From: Oreohelix idahoensis
Taxonomy: Eukaryota; Mollusca; Gastropoda; Stylommatophora; Oreohelicidae
DNA length: 64,000 bases
Reading direction: 5' to 3'
Assembly: GCA_024509875.1 (NCBI GenBank)
Contig: JAMPIV010018772.1
Coordinates: forward strand, 186,001 to 250,000
Positions 50,401 through 52,404 of the stretch are shown here, piece after piece; the stretch's first letter is position 1; each line of letters begins with the position of its first letter. Position numbers and translations under genes: made by a program. The notes under the pieces were generated by a model. It saw only the letters and a program-made list of their open reading frames with translations. It searched no databases and was not told where the DNA came from.

Positions 50401-50627
50401 AAGTCGAGGTTATAGTCATAGTACTCCTATTCAATATACCAAAGAAGTTCATATCCGTTTAACCTTTAACACACACCCACATTTTAAAGAAGTTTAGAAG
50501 GTTACTTTTGTATGCCGCATCAACATCGCTTCACAACGACTCGTTCGTATTATCGATAATTGCTACCGCGCCACTCTATTAAATATATTTCTCTTACCGA
50601 TGCTATTCCAGTGTTGCTTTCAGTCAT
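14273..50627 (-). CDS. CXXC1: CXXC1/CFP1, CpG-binding subunit of Set1/COMPASS (eight exons, C-terminus not found)
   Basis: Eight minus-strand exons join in phase: 50598-50627, 35599-35738, 31556-31656, 28594-28724, 24473-24559, 23632-23700, 22562-22635, 14273-14429 (about 263 residues). The order is an N-terminal helix (REVIAQQFVLPERQAKV), a PHD finger at residues 45-89 with all C4HC3 ligands (C45, C47, C59, C62, H67, C70, C86, C89) and W65 of the aromatic cage, a basic linker, and a CXXC finger at 144-183 with all eight cysteines and KFGG, then an acidic and lysine-rich stretch. In animals this protein brings Set1 H3K4 methyltransferase to unmethylated CpG islands; its PHD finger binds H3K4me3. 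The C-terminal cysteine-rich domain of the family was not found and probably lies left of the window. Introns total over 35 kb and are full of TEs. The N-terminal six domain exons are very secure; the first and last two exons less so. Confidence 0.88.
14862..15221 (-). mobile_element. 3-prime end of LINE family D
   Basis: The frame ending at 14859 encodes WFGHVCRMGEDQLLRQAWET, then SRVRWEDNIRQSLKDQGLEW and ends HGRRGTTK. This is the C-terminus of a non-LTR reverse transcriptase. Other copies of the same end are at 48945-49460, 51738-51808 and 53073-53155. In the sense direction the tail is built of AAGT units. The reverse transcriptase core is absent. It abuts the 3-prime (GAA)n tail of the next LINE. 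Confidence 0.75.
15265..19116 (-). CDS. LINE family N ORF2: endonuclease, reverse transcriptase, RNase H (1283 aa)
   Basis: Uninterrupted frame from ATG 19116. After a proline-rich lead come an APE endonuclease (about residues 70-280: CIQETH near 105, GDFNSHSQSWG, GSDHRP near 275), a reverse transcriptase (SPGPDKISNEML, ASYRPISLTS, FKQAFDKVW, HQGVPQGG, YADD near 737), and an RNase H domain (AYTDGSATN near 1033, TAEVQALEQA, ILTDALS, WVPSHCGVPGNEKADKLAKK near 1134), then a cysteine tail (CTCGINEQTAEHVLQDCP). RNase H after the RT places it in the I-group (I/Nimb/Loa-like). All catalytic motifs look intact. It nicks DNA and copies its RNA at the target. About 33 residues differ from copy 2. Confidence 0.93.
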   Translation of the reverse strand: MSTPSDKSRTGARPVELHQAGAVPGSEPRQSPPSATGGPFRPSCGVSRRRKRTTDRNKTEKEKPRVPLVMMHWNAEGVNSKQAGYSKKTELENILYEKQVSVCCIQETHLKADQTFKIRGYQCFRSDRQDRRKGGVLTLVRNNIHAHERKTYMDGAEYQLLQIKVDKMEIELLNYYCPNNKPLSLSFLQVPATNFIAVGDFNSHSQSWGYNHLDHRGEEVETWQDDHSLILVNNATDTPTFYSRGRHTTSTPDLAFATPDIAGSISREVGDQLGGSDHRPIFLTVQSATLSTGPAITRWNYKKANWGLFRHQVNTLLSTLKVQNRDINEEVKDFNRCILQAAKETIPKGCRRNYIPYWSSTLQERQEAMDRARKDAESQPSLETHNKWKKAVAEFQRTKLEEKRKSWRTKTASLNLEKDGRKLWRLVKFPNEERSSPRQTITLDEGGKLFRGKQAADLFARRYSSESNLPINIDHQREIRKEILATMGQTDTPAPMREPITLGELQKAISKLKFQKSPGPDKISNEMLVNLSSAAKTKLLEIFNHSWLKGTVPQVWREAITIPILKKGKCKTEAASYRPISLTSCVGKTMERIVNHRLKWYLESEQILVPEQAGFRECYSIEDQVTYLSQAIEDAFQEKKKVLTIWVDFKQAFDKVWKDGLIAKLRRSGIQGSMMKWIQSYLHNRRTRVTLDGLQSRKVLLHQGVPQGGVISPTLFLVYINDLVKDLPAGVKAALYADDLVLWCADENVTTANYRMQRAADMLVSWAEKWLITINTDKTSTTLFSLAPKDKAANIHLGTTVIKEESYPTYLGVTFDQRLTWNKHIENAEGKARRRLGILRKLAGTNWGANERNLKKIYNGVIRPHLEFSSAAWSSAANSHLQSLDKVQNQALRLITGAMKTTPISEMQKVAGLQTLSHRRDTKTMIQMEKYNSMPTHPMKARLDDLALGRLKRSSFVHRGKRLKRQHQEDLSMKTTSLKPTLYPVPWEQASNALQINTSVSGLTSGCEYNDLQKRTATLSMIQESYPDQSWIHAYTDGSATNAVRNGGAGIFISYPDNHYETRHIPTGKFCSNYTAEVQALEQAANMIYNTNSDCHQVVILTDALSVLQALKGGKLPHLRNELNKVAAKKRPILQWVPSHCGVPGNEKADKLAKKGGECEQEDNEVTYFEKKRAIHTIRREQNQPKDDYHTLDRQGQITIFRLRTGHNKLNRHMHRLRLSASPLCTCGINEQTAEHVLQDCPLYDQLRKIYWPNDSTLNSKLYGAKEELQTTVKFIMRTRLTV
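19117..20807 (-). other. 5-prime region of LINE family N, copy 1: no intact ORF1
   Basis: The 1.7 kb upstream of ORF2 holds short overlapping frames in different phases (20759-20331, 20368-20132, 20160-19834, 19771-19484, 19521-19186), none with a recognisable gag or CCHC knuckle. Copy 2 has nearly the same set of overlapping frames. Either this is a long structured leader or an ORF1 that was already broken in the source element. Copy 2 also lacks 11 nt (near 41732) that copy 1 keeps near 19370. Confidence 0.7.
20907..22253 (+). mobile_element. Mariner element, 1347 bp, complete ends
   Basis: TA target duplications (20905-20906, 22254-22255) flank inverted repeats CGAGGCATGTTCAAATGAAA (left) and its reverse complement (right end 22253). 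Length and layout are those of a canonical mariner. It carries one transposase frame with a single frameshift. It lies in CXXC1 intron 7, opposite in orientation to the gene, and next to LINE family N copy 1. Confidence 0.95.
21069..22131 (+). pseudogene. Mariner transposase with one frameshift
   Basis: Starts MAGVIWNPSKVNQRAVIQF at 21069 with the mariner N-terminal helix-turn-helix (LIDIHRRM-like RLVDIHRRMKAVYG). A frameshift near 21200 moves the frame, which then runs open to 22131. The catalytic triad is of the mariner D,D34D type: VAGDESWCHH, LLHDNARPHVANTV and AYSPNLSPCDFPLFGPLKKS. Apart from the one-base shift the protein looks complete (about 350 residues), so it is a recently inactivated copy. 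Confidence 0.92.
22256..22555. other. CXXC1 intron 7, 5-prime end
   Basis: AT-rich intronic sequence between the mariner and exon 7; no feature recognised. Confidence 0.4.
22562..22635 (-). CDS. CXXC1: CXXC1 exon 7 (74 nt)
   Basis: Acceptor ATATTCAG and donor GTGAGT bound 74 nt that read GISEKGSVTADTGSERGVTD and FSDF plus two bases, which the next exon completes to glutamate. Phase fits on both sides (0 in, 2 out). The content is not diagnostic, so it is assigned by splice sites and phase; further small exons could exist around it. Confidence 0.55.
22648..22830. repeat. Imperfect tandem duplication with poly-A
   Basis: The unit AAATTACTATACAGCAAACAG ... CAGGTATTATTTTATA occurs twice, starting near 22655 and 22742, with A-runs and an (AAAT)n run between. 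Low-complexity intronic sequence in CXXC1 intron 6. Confidence 0.7.
23225..23330 (+). repeat. tRNA-like SINE head
   Basis: An A-box-like TTAGCTCAGCGTTG (23233-23246) is followed by a good B box GGTTCGATTCC (23298-23308). The boxes are farther apart than in a tRNA gene (about 65 bases) and no cloverleaf closes, so it is more likely a tRNA-derived repeat than a functional tRNA. Confidence 0.4.
23632..23700 (-). CDS. CXXC1: CXXC1 exon 6: second half of the CXXC zinc finger
   Basis: Acceptor ATCCAAG and donor GTGAGT bound 69 nt encoding DMKKFGGTNKLRQKCRLRQC and TSY. This has the KFGG motif that contacts CpG DNA and the last two zinc-binding cysteines. It follows exon 5 directly in phase 0. Confidence 0.93.
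24127..24230 (+). repeat. Short interspersed repeat R, partial copy
   Basis: Shares GAATACTGCTCCCTTAGGCA, then GGAGACTAATTTGAGACTGG with the R copies at 27.8 and 44.0 kb. Only the 5-prime half is recognisable. Confidence 0.5.
24315..24334. repeat. Poly-A/poly-G homopolymer tract
   Basis: An A9 run is followed by a G run of about 18. Length in the assembly should not be trusted. Confidence 0.7.
24473..24559 (-). CDS. CXXC1: CXXC1 exon 5: first half of the CXXC zinc finger
   Basis: Encodes MAKSRMTRKCGECTSCHRTE and DCGRCDFCK, followed by donor GTGAGA. It has six of the eight zinc-binding cysteines in the spacing CxxCxxC...CxxCxxC typical of CFP1 rather than of TET or MLL proteins. The acceptor is either after GATGAAG (24560) or nine bases later after GCAAAG; both keep phase 0. 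Confidence 0.93.
24698..26752 (-). mobile_element. 5-prime-truncated Jockey/CR1-like LINE
   Basis: The 3-prime end carries an AACG/CGTT tetranucleotide tail (24698-24713) preceded in sense by AATAAAG. TTCATGA occurs at both borders (24691-24697 and 26753-26759), a plausible 7-bp target duplication. Only the reverse transcriptase part remains; the endonuclease is missing. It lies in CXXC1 intron 4, in gene orientation. Confidence 0.8.
25024..26757 (-). CDS. Reverse transcriptase of a truncated Jockey/CR1-like LINE (577 aa)
   Basis: Long open frame with reverse transcriptase motifs: SSGLDGVSNRILR, then AVFVDFKKAFDMIDHAIL (motif A), NTGVPQGSILGPLLFAIYIN (motif B), LFADDCTVY (motif C, FADD) and a C-terminal domain (CSTIWDGCS, LQKRAVHLVSD, FLFNKAKFVHKIL). 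There is no RNase H. The usual NYRPIS motif reads NYSPIS, so a conserved arginine is lost. The frame starts at an ATG inside the target duplication (TTCATGA), so that start codon is not native. The upstream half of ORF2 (endonuclease) is absent. Likely a recent but dead-on-arrival copy. Confidence 0.88.
   Translation of the reverse strand: MKRNLSVSSTPNTSFTCTDFSNYLQAEINSLKSTIPNSSCDLGRLSVFCENKCTNTIPSNIPFMTVNEVYNYLLGLKDNNSSGLDGVSNRILRYAAPAISDSLTYIYNQCIARSYFPWQFKVAKVYPLLKPGSSDNNNLGNYSPISLISSLSKPLEKHKHKITLQHLVNNGLLIDSQSGFRPKHSCHTALTKMIDNWHLNINNDNICGAVFVDFKKAFDMIDHAILIRKLETSKVNLQLVTIIKSFLSDRKHVVSYNNSCSNPTVINTGVPQGSILGPLLFAIYINDLPLHVEHASCDLFADDCTVYTSDTSCNTLELSLQKDTDNLIRWSIRNRMLINIIKTKCMLISTRQKLQNSEKTTLQIYIGTLPIENVNEHKTLGIVVDQHLNWNSHVHALTKQTAQKVYQLAKIKHFLDEDACKLFYISHIQTNLDYCSTIWDGCSMSNTKRLHSLQKRAVHLVSDNCQAQCVDLYKDLKILPLRKRFLFNKAKFVHKILSQNAPTYLWPMFKYSERRSQRLNKIQVPKPRLDLFKKSLAYSAAHLWNYLPHYLKDNNLSPYSYNRKLFDYFMSSDYLPP
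26812..27500. other. Array of about nineteen short perfect stem-loops
   Basis: Consecutive small hairpins with different stem sequences: ACACTT/AAGTGT (26812), TAACTCAG/CTGAGTTA (26827), CTGA/TCAG (26850), CGAGC/GCTCG (26951 and 26983), GATAG/CTATC (27047), GGCGA/TCGCC (27075), GGAG/CTCC (27094), AAGGTG/CACCTT (27143 and 27180), CAGGCG/CGCCTG (27223), AGATTC/GAATCT (27254), TGGCG/CGCCA (27272), ATCACT/AGTGAT (27292), CACC/GGTG (27314), GTGCG/CGCAC (27380), ACAGT/ACTGT (27441), AGGC/GCCT (27476), CCTAA/TTAGG (27488). Loops are 3-13 nt. It sits in CXXC1 intron 4 beside the truncated LINE, with an AATAAA at 27552. I do not know a family that looks like this. Confidence 0.7.
27790..28025 (+). repeat. 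Short interspersed repeat R, long copy
   Basis: One of the two longest copies (with 43980-44225). It starts near CCAGGGTCACTGAGGAGACA, then has GACTAATATGAGG, GGCTGGCAACGTCATGTAA, TGCAGACCTCCTGCAACAGG and ends near AGGAGAATGAGGAGATGA. No coding frame. Confidence 0.65.
28262..28345 (-). repeat. SINE family S2, 3-prime fragment
   Basis: On the minus strand reads CCTAATATGGTGAAGTCTCA and CAATATCTGCTATGGGGG, matching 46830-46895 and 5930-5990. Confidence 0.6.
28594..28724 (-). CDS. CXXC1: CXXC1 exon 4: post-PHD basic linker
   Basis: Acceptor CACACAG and donor GTAAGG bound 131 nt. It completes the split alanine codon after the PHD finger and reads HNPNLEIQYKNKKKERRTVS, then ESSDLEKLDKHNKEYRTKLR and EKM. 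The NPxLEIxYxxKK segment right after the PHD finger is characteristic of CFP1. Phase is 1 in and 0 out. Confidence 0.9.
29210..29520 (-). mobile_element. C-terminal fragment of RTE-type LINE family C
   Basis: On the minus strand frameshifted pieces give GNPCSLIPM-type and KRGRRRSKNTWRREL-like sequence, the basic C-terminus of RTE LINEs. Shares AGAACCAGACAAGTGCCAGT (reversed) with 8935 and 37308. It is dead. Confidence 0.65.
29619..30011 (+). CDS. Unrecognised 130-codon open frame
   Basis: Open frame from ATG 29619 (MKHRYSIVPQIHLQKPCFDL) to a stop at 30009; the frame is open back to 29547. It is predicted soluble with a mixed composition and no motif I recognise. It lies in CXXC1 intron 3, antisense to the gene. 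There is no splice or promoter support, so it may be chance or an old TE piece. Confidence 0.2.
   Translation: MKHRYSIVPQIHLQKPCFDLYFLQEKNPRPLLNYSIDCNNGRCVLRVERKWNIISTSLRLPYKEFLIMVKNYMQPWQSSFLLKRVTGNLLYALSRKGHADSDTILLTASPWLTVRARHLRPLLSHAGVLW
30925..31100 (+). mobile_element. tRNA-derived SINE
   Basis: The head contains an A-box region GTAGTACAGTGGTTAGTGCA (30932 on) and a B box GGTTCAATCCC (30977-30987) at tRNA spacing. A non-tRNA body follows (GGCGTGATGCTGACCACATC and so on). These internal RNA polymerase III promoter boxes are the hallmark of SINEs. It sits in CXXC1 intron 3 in the opposite orientation. Confidence 0.75.
31110..31350 (-). mobile_element. C-terminal fragment of RTE-type LINE family C
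   Basis: Diverged relative of 29280-29500 on the same strand (TCTTTCCC...CCAGTTCCCTTCTC, then TACCCTTGGGATTCCAGCAA in plus orientation). No frame is left. Confidence 0.55.
31556..31656 (-). CDS. CXXC1: CXXC1 exon 3: second part of the PHD finger
   Basis: Acceptor CTTTGCAG and donor GTAATT bound 101 nt. It completes the split isoleucine codon and encodes GCDHCEEWYHGDCIGVTQLD, then ARSIKRYYCDACR. This supplies six of the eight PHD ligands and the cage tryptophan (EEWYHGDC). Nearly identical in pattern to animal CFP1 PHD fingers. Confidence 0.95.
32193..35057 (+). mobile_element. Mutator-like DNA transposon with TTAA-flanked inverted repeats
   Basis: Inverted repeats GGGGAGGTTTCACC (32193-32206) and the exact reverse complement (35044-35057) are each flanked by TTAA (32189-32192, 35058-35061). 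The A/T-rich segments just inside differ. It encodes one transposase (32680-34499) of the mutator-like class, broken by one frameshift. The TTAA target is unexpected for a Mutator element, whose duplications are usually 8-11 bp; TTAA is known for piggyBac and, as I recall, Sola3. It sits in CXXC1 intron 2, antisense to the gene. Confidence 0.88.
32680..34499 (+). pseudogene. Mutator-like transposase with one frameshift in a poly-A run
   Basis: First part 32680-33617: basic N-terminus, a zinc-binding-like CPKC...CIFCC pair, then the catalytic start TVSCDGTWQRRGFSSKNGIA and SNYCDACSKARKKY. Second part 33590-34499: NHEGASGLMES, YLGDGDSKSFKSV, LECCGHVQKRMGRRL, then LLSKCLHGGTQNSNESFHNL with the last acidic residue (E). 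Together about 605 residues. The break is in an A9 run at 33588-33596; one A more or two fewer restores the frame across the conserved C-x-NHEG region. This is the family often annotated as mutator-like transposase domain proteins in invertebrates. Candidate DDE residues D, D and E are still there. Confidence 0.85.
35599..35738 (-). CDS. CXXC1: CXXC1 exon 2: N-terminal helix and start of the PHD finger
   Basis: Acceptor TTTTCCACAG and donor GTAAGC bound 140 nt encoding REVIAQQFVLPERQAKVNLL, then IRAMEQADVGETLYCICRSS and DCERFM, plus two bases of the next codon. The xxIAxxFxLPER lead and YCICRSSDCxRFMIGC junction are typical of invertebrate CFP1. Phase 0 in, 2 out. Confidence 0.93.
35890..36560 (-). 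pseudogene. LINE family B fragment: RNase H and C-terminal tail
   Basis: On the minus strand 36080-35900 gives IFRLRTDHCELKYHLFYKLK, then CPCEEDKQTVEHVLQ, the LINE B tail also seen at 6696-6986. The more upstream part (36520-36300) corresponds to the RNase H domain and matches 3530-3790. Many stops; dead copy in CXXC1 intron 1. Confidence 0.7.
36561..37300. other. CXXC1 intron 1 sequence, no feature recognised
   Basis: AT-rich intronic DNA with an A11 run near 36691. Nothing supported. Confidence 0.4.
37305..37385 (+). mobile_element. Short fragment of RTE-type LINE family C
   Basis: AAGAACCAGACAAGTGCCAG followed by GAGATGAGAAGAAG and TGGATAGGACACGCACC matches the GHTLRKP-encoding region of the family C copies. 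Confidence 0.6.
37628..41482 (-). CDS. LINE family N ORF2, copy 2: endonuclease, reverse transcriptase, RNase H (1284 aa)
   Basis: Uninterrupted frame from ATG 41482 with the same domain order as copy 1: APE endonuclease (CIQETH, GDFNSHSQSWG, GSDHRP), reverse transcriptase (YRPISLTS, FKQAFDKVW, GVPQGG, YADD) and RNase H (AYTDGSATN, WVPSHCGVPGNEKADKLAKK), then a C-terminal cysteine tail (CTCGLNEQTAEHVLQDCP). About 33 differences from copy 1, mostly conservative and none in catalytic motifs. Together the two copies suggest the family was active recently. The N-terminus MESTPSNKSRTGARPV differs slightly from copy 1 (MSTPSDKSRTGARPV). Confidence 0.95.
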   Translation of the reverse strand: MESTPSNKSRTGARPVELHQAGAVPGSEPRQSPPSATGGPSRPSCGVSRRRRRTTDQNKTEKEKPRVPLVMMHWNAEGVNSKQAGYSKKTELENILYEKQVSVCCIQETHLKADQTFKIRGYQCFRSDRKDRRKGGVLTLVRNNIPAHERKTFMDGAEYQLLQIKVDKMEIELLNYYCPNNKPLSLSSIQVPATNFIAVGDFNSHSQSWGYNHLDHRGEEVETWQDDHSLILVNNATDTPTFYSRGWHTTSTPDLAFSTPDIAGSISREVGDQLGGSDHRPIFLTVQSATLSTGPAITRWNYKKANWGLFRHQVNTLLSTLKVQNRDINEVVKDFNRCILQAAKETIPKGCRRNYIPYWSSTLQERQEAMDRARKDAESQPSLETHNKWKKAVAEFQRTKLEEKRKSWRTKTASLNLEKDGRKLWRLVKSLNEERSSPRQTITLDEGGKLFRGKQAADLFARRYSSESNLPINIDHQREIRKEILATMGQTDTPAPMREPITLGELQKAISKLKFQKSPGPDKISNEMLVNLSSAAKTKLLEIFNHSWLKGTVPQVWREAITIPILKKGKCKTEAASYRPISLTSCVGKTMERIVNHRLKWYLESEQILVPEQAGFRECYSIEDQVTYLSQAIEDAFQEKKKVLTIWVDFKQAFDKVWKDGLIAKLRRSGIQGNMMKWIQSYLHNRRTRVTLDGLQSRKVLLHQGVPQGGVISPTLFLVYINDLVKDLPAGVKAALYADDLVLWCADENVTTANYRMQRAADMLVSWAEKWLITINTDKTSTTLFSLAPKDKSANIHLGTTVIKEESYPTYLGVTFDQRLTWNKHIENAEGKARRRLGILRKLAGTNWGANERNLKKIYNGVIRPHLEFSSAAWSSAANSHLQSLDRVQNQALRLITGAMKTTPITEMQKVAGLQTLSHRRDTKTMIQMEKYNSMPMHPMKARLDDLALGRLKRSSFVHRGKRLIRQHQEDLSMKTTPLKPTLYPVPWEQASSALQINTSVSGLTSGCEYNDLQKRTATLSMIQESYPDQSWIHAYTDGSATNAVRNGGAGIFISYPDNHYETRHIPTGKFCSNYTAEVQALEQAANMIYNTNSDCHQVVILTDALSVLQALKGGKLPHLRNELNKVAAKKRTILQWVPSHCGVPGNEKADKLAKKGGECEQEDNEITYFEKKRAIQTIRREQNQPKDDYHTLDRQGQITIFRLRTGHNKLNKHMHKLRLSASPLCTCGLNEQTAEHVLQDCPLYDQLRKIYWPNDSTLNSKLYGVKKELQTTVEFIMRTRLTV
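41483..43148 (-). other. 5-prime region of LINE family N, copy 2: no intact ORF1
   Basis: Holds the same ladder of short overlapping frames as copy 1 (43058-42684, 42721-42485, 42507-42187, 42114-41839). None shows gag motifs. Compared with copy 1 it lacks about 11 nt near 41732, inside the sequence that reads AEKPRERQVYFE in copy 1, which would shift any frame there. Confidence 0.7.
43164..43975. other. CXXC1 intron 1 sequence, no feature recognised
   Basis: AT-rich; no exon, repeat boundary or structured element supported. Confidence 0.4.
43980..44225 (+). repeat. Short interspersed repeat R, long copy
   Basis: GGACTACTGCTCCCACAGGC, then GGACTAACATGAGGCTGTGC, TGGGGTGGCAAACTCATAAT, TTTGTGCAGAGGTCATGCAA and CAGCTGCAGTGATGGGTCCA. 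Aligns over its whole length with 27790-28025. Confidence 0.65.
44979..45137. repeat. Foldback/MITE-like inverted repeat (159 bp)
   Basis: Outer arms begin CACACCGTCATTTGTGCACT (44979 on) and pair with 45095-45137 over about 42 bases with few mismatches. An inner pair (TAACTTTCAACC / GGTTGAAAGTTA) extends the fold towards the centre. Nearly the whole unit would form one hairpin. No coding capacity; probably a small non-autonomous DNA element. Confidence 0.75.
45284..45790 (-). pseudogene. RTE-type LINE reverse transcriptase fragment
   Basis: On the minus strand 45790-45570 gives a degenerate GCLLSPVIILVIDRVMR (motif B region) and 45508-45284 gives SGQMIEEVHSFTCL-type sequence, the strand that follows the palm. 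Several stops; old, dead copy in CXXC1 intron 1. Confidence 0.65.
45800..46640. other. CXXC1 intron 1 sequence, no feature recognised
   Basis: AT-rich with a short duplicated motif (AAGGAGATGAAGTAAA, near 45950-45990). Nothing else supported. Confidence 0.4.
46655..46905 (+). mobile_element. SINE family S2, fullest copy
   Basis: A tRNA-like head with an A-box-like TGACTACAGCACTTGCC and a B-box-like GGTTCTGAGTTCAAAATC (46702 on) is followed by a body ending CCTTATGGCAATATCTGCTA and TGGGACTACC. The body recurs at 5865-6015 and, reversed, at 28262-28345. Confidence 0.65.
47042..47300. repeat. MITE candidate with ~36-bp terminal inverted repeats
   Basis: Left arm TGAGAGGCCTTCTGT followed by GATGGGCGAGTATGCCAT (47042-47079) pairs imperfectly with the reverse complement of 47263-47300 (ATGGCTGGCTCGCCCTCGTC then GAAAGGCCTCA). 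The 180-bp interior has no frame. No target duplication was identified. Confidence 0.55.
47310..48120. other. CXXC1 intron 1 sequence, no gene recognised
   Basis: Contains overlapping short frames on both strands (about 47484-47756) without family signatures. Treated as non-coding. Confidence 0.4.
48170..48312 (+). repeat. Short interspersed repeat R copy
   Basis: CTGGCAACCTCATCATGTAA, then TGCTTGATGCAGGCTTCCTA and CCAGCTGCAGTGGTAGTTCC. 3-prime half of the family. Confidence 0.65.
48366..48479. repeat. Small inverted-repeat element (19-bp arms)
   Basis: AAACGCTCAAAACAGGGTT (48366-48384) pairs with the reverse complement of 48461-48479 with one mismatch. The inner flanks (GGTTAGAGTTAAGGTTAG and CTTAAGCCTAAACCTAAAT) are loosely complementary too. 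A MITE-like hairpin of 114 bp. Confidence 0.6.
48945..49460 (+). pseudogene. 3-prime end of LINE family D
   Basis: Pieces translate to KMAAFRSTYVPILTYGCKS, then a stop, MRYLRKAVKVTRDMV and a C-terminus matching 15197-14862 (...GTTK). Several stops and shifts. This is the longest family D copy in the window and shows the typical LINE thumb motif (LTYGCxSW-like). Confidence 0.7.
49470..50590. other. CXXC1 intron 1, 5-prime end; no gene recognised
   Basis: AT-rich, with a modestly CpG-richer patch at about 50510-50580 that contains TATCGATA (50551-50558). Its closeness to the first exon suggests promoter-proximal sequence, but no core element is clear. Confidence 0.4.
50598..50627 (-). CDS. CXXC1: CXXC1 exon 1: 10-codon initiator exon
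   Basis: ATG at 50627 opens MTESNTGIAS and ends exactly at a strong donor GTAAGAG, in phase 0 with exon 2 (REVIAQQF). The joined SREVIAQQF start matches the usual CFP1 N-terminus, where a short acidic/serine lead precedes this helix. Evidence is the start codon, donor quality and phase; the exon is too short to be certain. Confidence 0.55.
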
Positions 50628-50821
50628 TTTAAAATTAGGTATCTGACAAATACCAGATACAAATACTTAGAGTATGTACGCTAATATCAGACTTTAGTTG
50701 AAAACATTATTTTTGTAGCGAAATTTGGACAGCTTTTTTTATTTAATAAATATTTTAAGCCAAACAACAAAAGTTTTTAAAAAATCGTAAACGGAACAAA
50801 CGTTTTATAACGATTTTTAAA

Positions 50822-51890
50822 TAAATGTTGATGGGGTAATGCTGGAACATTTGCGTATGATTGTATATGAGGGTTTCCAGAGTAAACAAGAAACGGTGGC
50901 TGTGTCAGTAGACCTAGAAGATGCTTACAACAGTGTGGACTTTGCAACCTTAATCGACTATGTAATGGCATGTTGTGTAAACCCTTGGCTAACTAGGCGG
51001 ATAGCACCTGTCTTAACTGAGAGATCAGTACCCCAGGGTTCTCCACTGTCACCTGTGCTTTTTAACATGTATACAGCAAACGTAGCTGTAATTCAACCAA
51101 AAGGTCTGGGACGAACATTAACTTTTGCCGATGACATACTCATTTACAGGACTGGCTCAGACAGACAAAAAAATGGTCCAGAAGCATACACGAGACGCTT
51201 CAGGCGATTGTGAATGGTGCGAGGAAATCTACTTCAAGATCAATTCTAACAAAACATTTGTGCTGTGGTACTTGAAACAACTCCATATTGAAAGCAGATC
51301 TCCCAGACATTACTCTCAGTGGGCAGAAAATTGAAAGGCAAGACAATCTAAAATACCTTGGAGTTGCATTCGATCGTGGGCTATCATACTAGTTGATCAC
51401 ATCATACAGAAATGCAAGAGAGGCCTGGTGAGAACGTGACAACCTACCAACTGGTCATCCTTAGCCTTGGCAGAGAGTGCAGAGCTTGGAGCAATGGAAA
51501 GCTGGAAATTGATCAGTTGATAAATGATAATGCCGGGGGTGATGATGAATTGTATACGTTGATGGGTCTGTAGTCCGTGGTGAAAAATCAGGATGGGGCT
51601 TTTCGGCTAGAGTTAAGGGCAGGATCGTCGCTGAACATAGCGGGGCTTACATGACAACAACCTCCAGCATGAGAATGGAGGTAAAGACAGATACTACGGC
51701 CTTATGGTGGTTGTCTGAAACTTCGTTAACTTATTTACTTAGTCGTTCTTCTTCTACCGTGAGGTGTATAGCTTTGGAAGAGAGAGCACCATACTATTCT
51801 ATCGGCTGAGGGAGACTGAGCACCTATGGGTTTGCCCGGAGTGCAGTGATGTCCGATTCTGAACAACAATAACAATATCAATACTGTATC
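50822..51890 (+). pseudogene. LINE family A copy: reverse transcriptase and RNase H remnants
   Basis: 50839-51213 encodes VYEGFQSKQETVAVSVDLED (motif A), RSVPQGSPLSPVLFNMYTAN (motif B) and LTFADDILIY (motif C, FADD). After frameshifts the RNase H start (VDGSVVRGEKSGWG) appears at 51550, then the family tail (ETEHLWVCPEC-like) to the CAATAA end at 51875. It is interrupted at 51738-51808 by a family D fragment. Upstream half missing. Confidence 0.8.
51738..51808 (-). mobile_element. Very short LINE family D insertion nested in LINE family A
   Basis: The last ~70 bp of family D (CTACCGTGAGGTGTA and flanks, reversed) sits between the RNase H and tail parts of the family A copy. On the minus strand it ends in an AAGTAAAT tail. 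It is extremely 5-prime truncated. Confidence 0.7.
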
Positions 51891-52127
51891 AGCGATAATT
51901 CTATTTCAACAGTTTTTCCTCCATATGCTTTGCACGTGTGTGATTGTTCGCCGATGAAGCTATTTAGGTGTAATGTCTGATTTGTCTCGTTTGTGATCGT
52001 ATGTGTTGTTTATTTTTAACCGACCATTTTTCGTATTGTCAATCAATCAATCATCTTCTTTTTTCACTTTTTATAAAGCATGGGGTTACCACTGCAGATG
52101 GCTCTTTAGAGAAAGAAAGCACAAACT

Positions 52128-52215
52128 CTTTCAGTAGTGGCTCTCCAGCAATTAGTTTTATATGTTGAGGTTGCCAGCCCCATGCACAGTCTCATATTAG
52201 TCACCTGTAACAACA
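52128..52215 (-). repeat. Short interspersed repeat R copy, reverse orientation
   Basis: Minus strand reads GGTGACTAATATGAGACTGT, then GCATGGGGCTGGCAACCTCA. It is the only R copy on the minus strand. Confidence 0.65.
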
Positions 52216-52244
52216 TTTTCCAGATTATCAATCAATCAATACCC

Positions 52245-52400
52245 TTTAGCTCCCCAAGGAGCATAGGCCTTCAGCAAACACATGCCAAGTCCTCCTGTCC
52301 GTGCCATCCGCTCAAGTTCTTTCCATGTTTCCTCATCGTTTTCACCTCTGTATATTGGTTGTTGTATTTGTTGCTCTCCGTGTCTCTGTGATAAAGTTCA
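52245..52400 (-). mobile_element. C-terminal fragment of RTE-type LINE family C
   Basis: Shares GGAGCATAGGCCTTCAGCAA and CCAAGTCCTCCTGTC with 29218-29275. Short and diverged. Confidence 0.6.
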
Positions 52401-52404
52401 CTCC

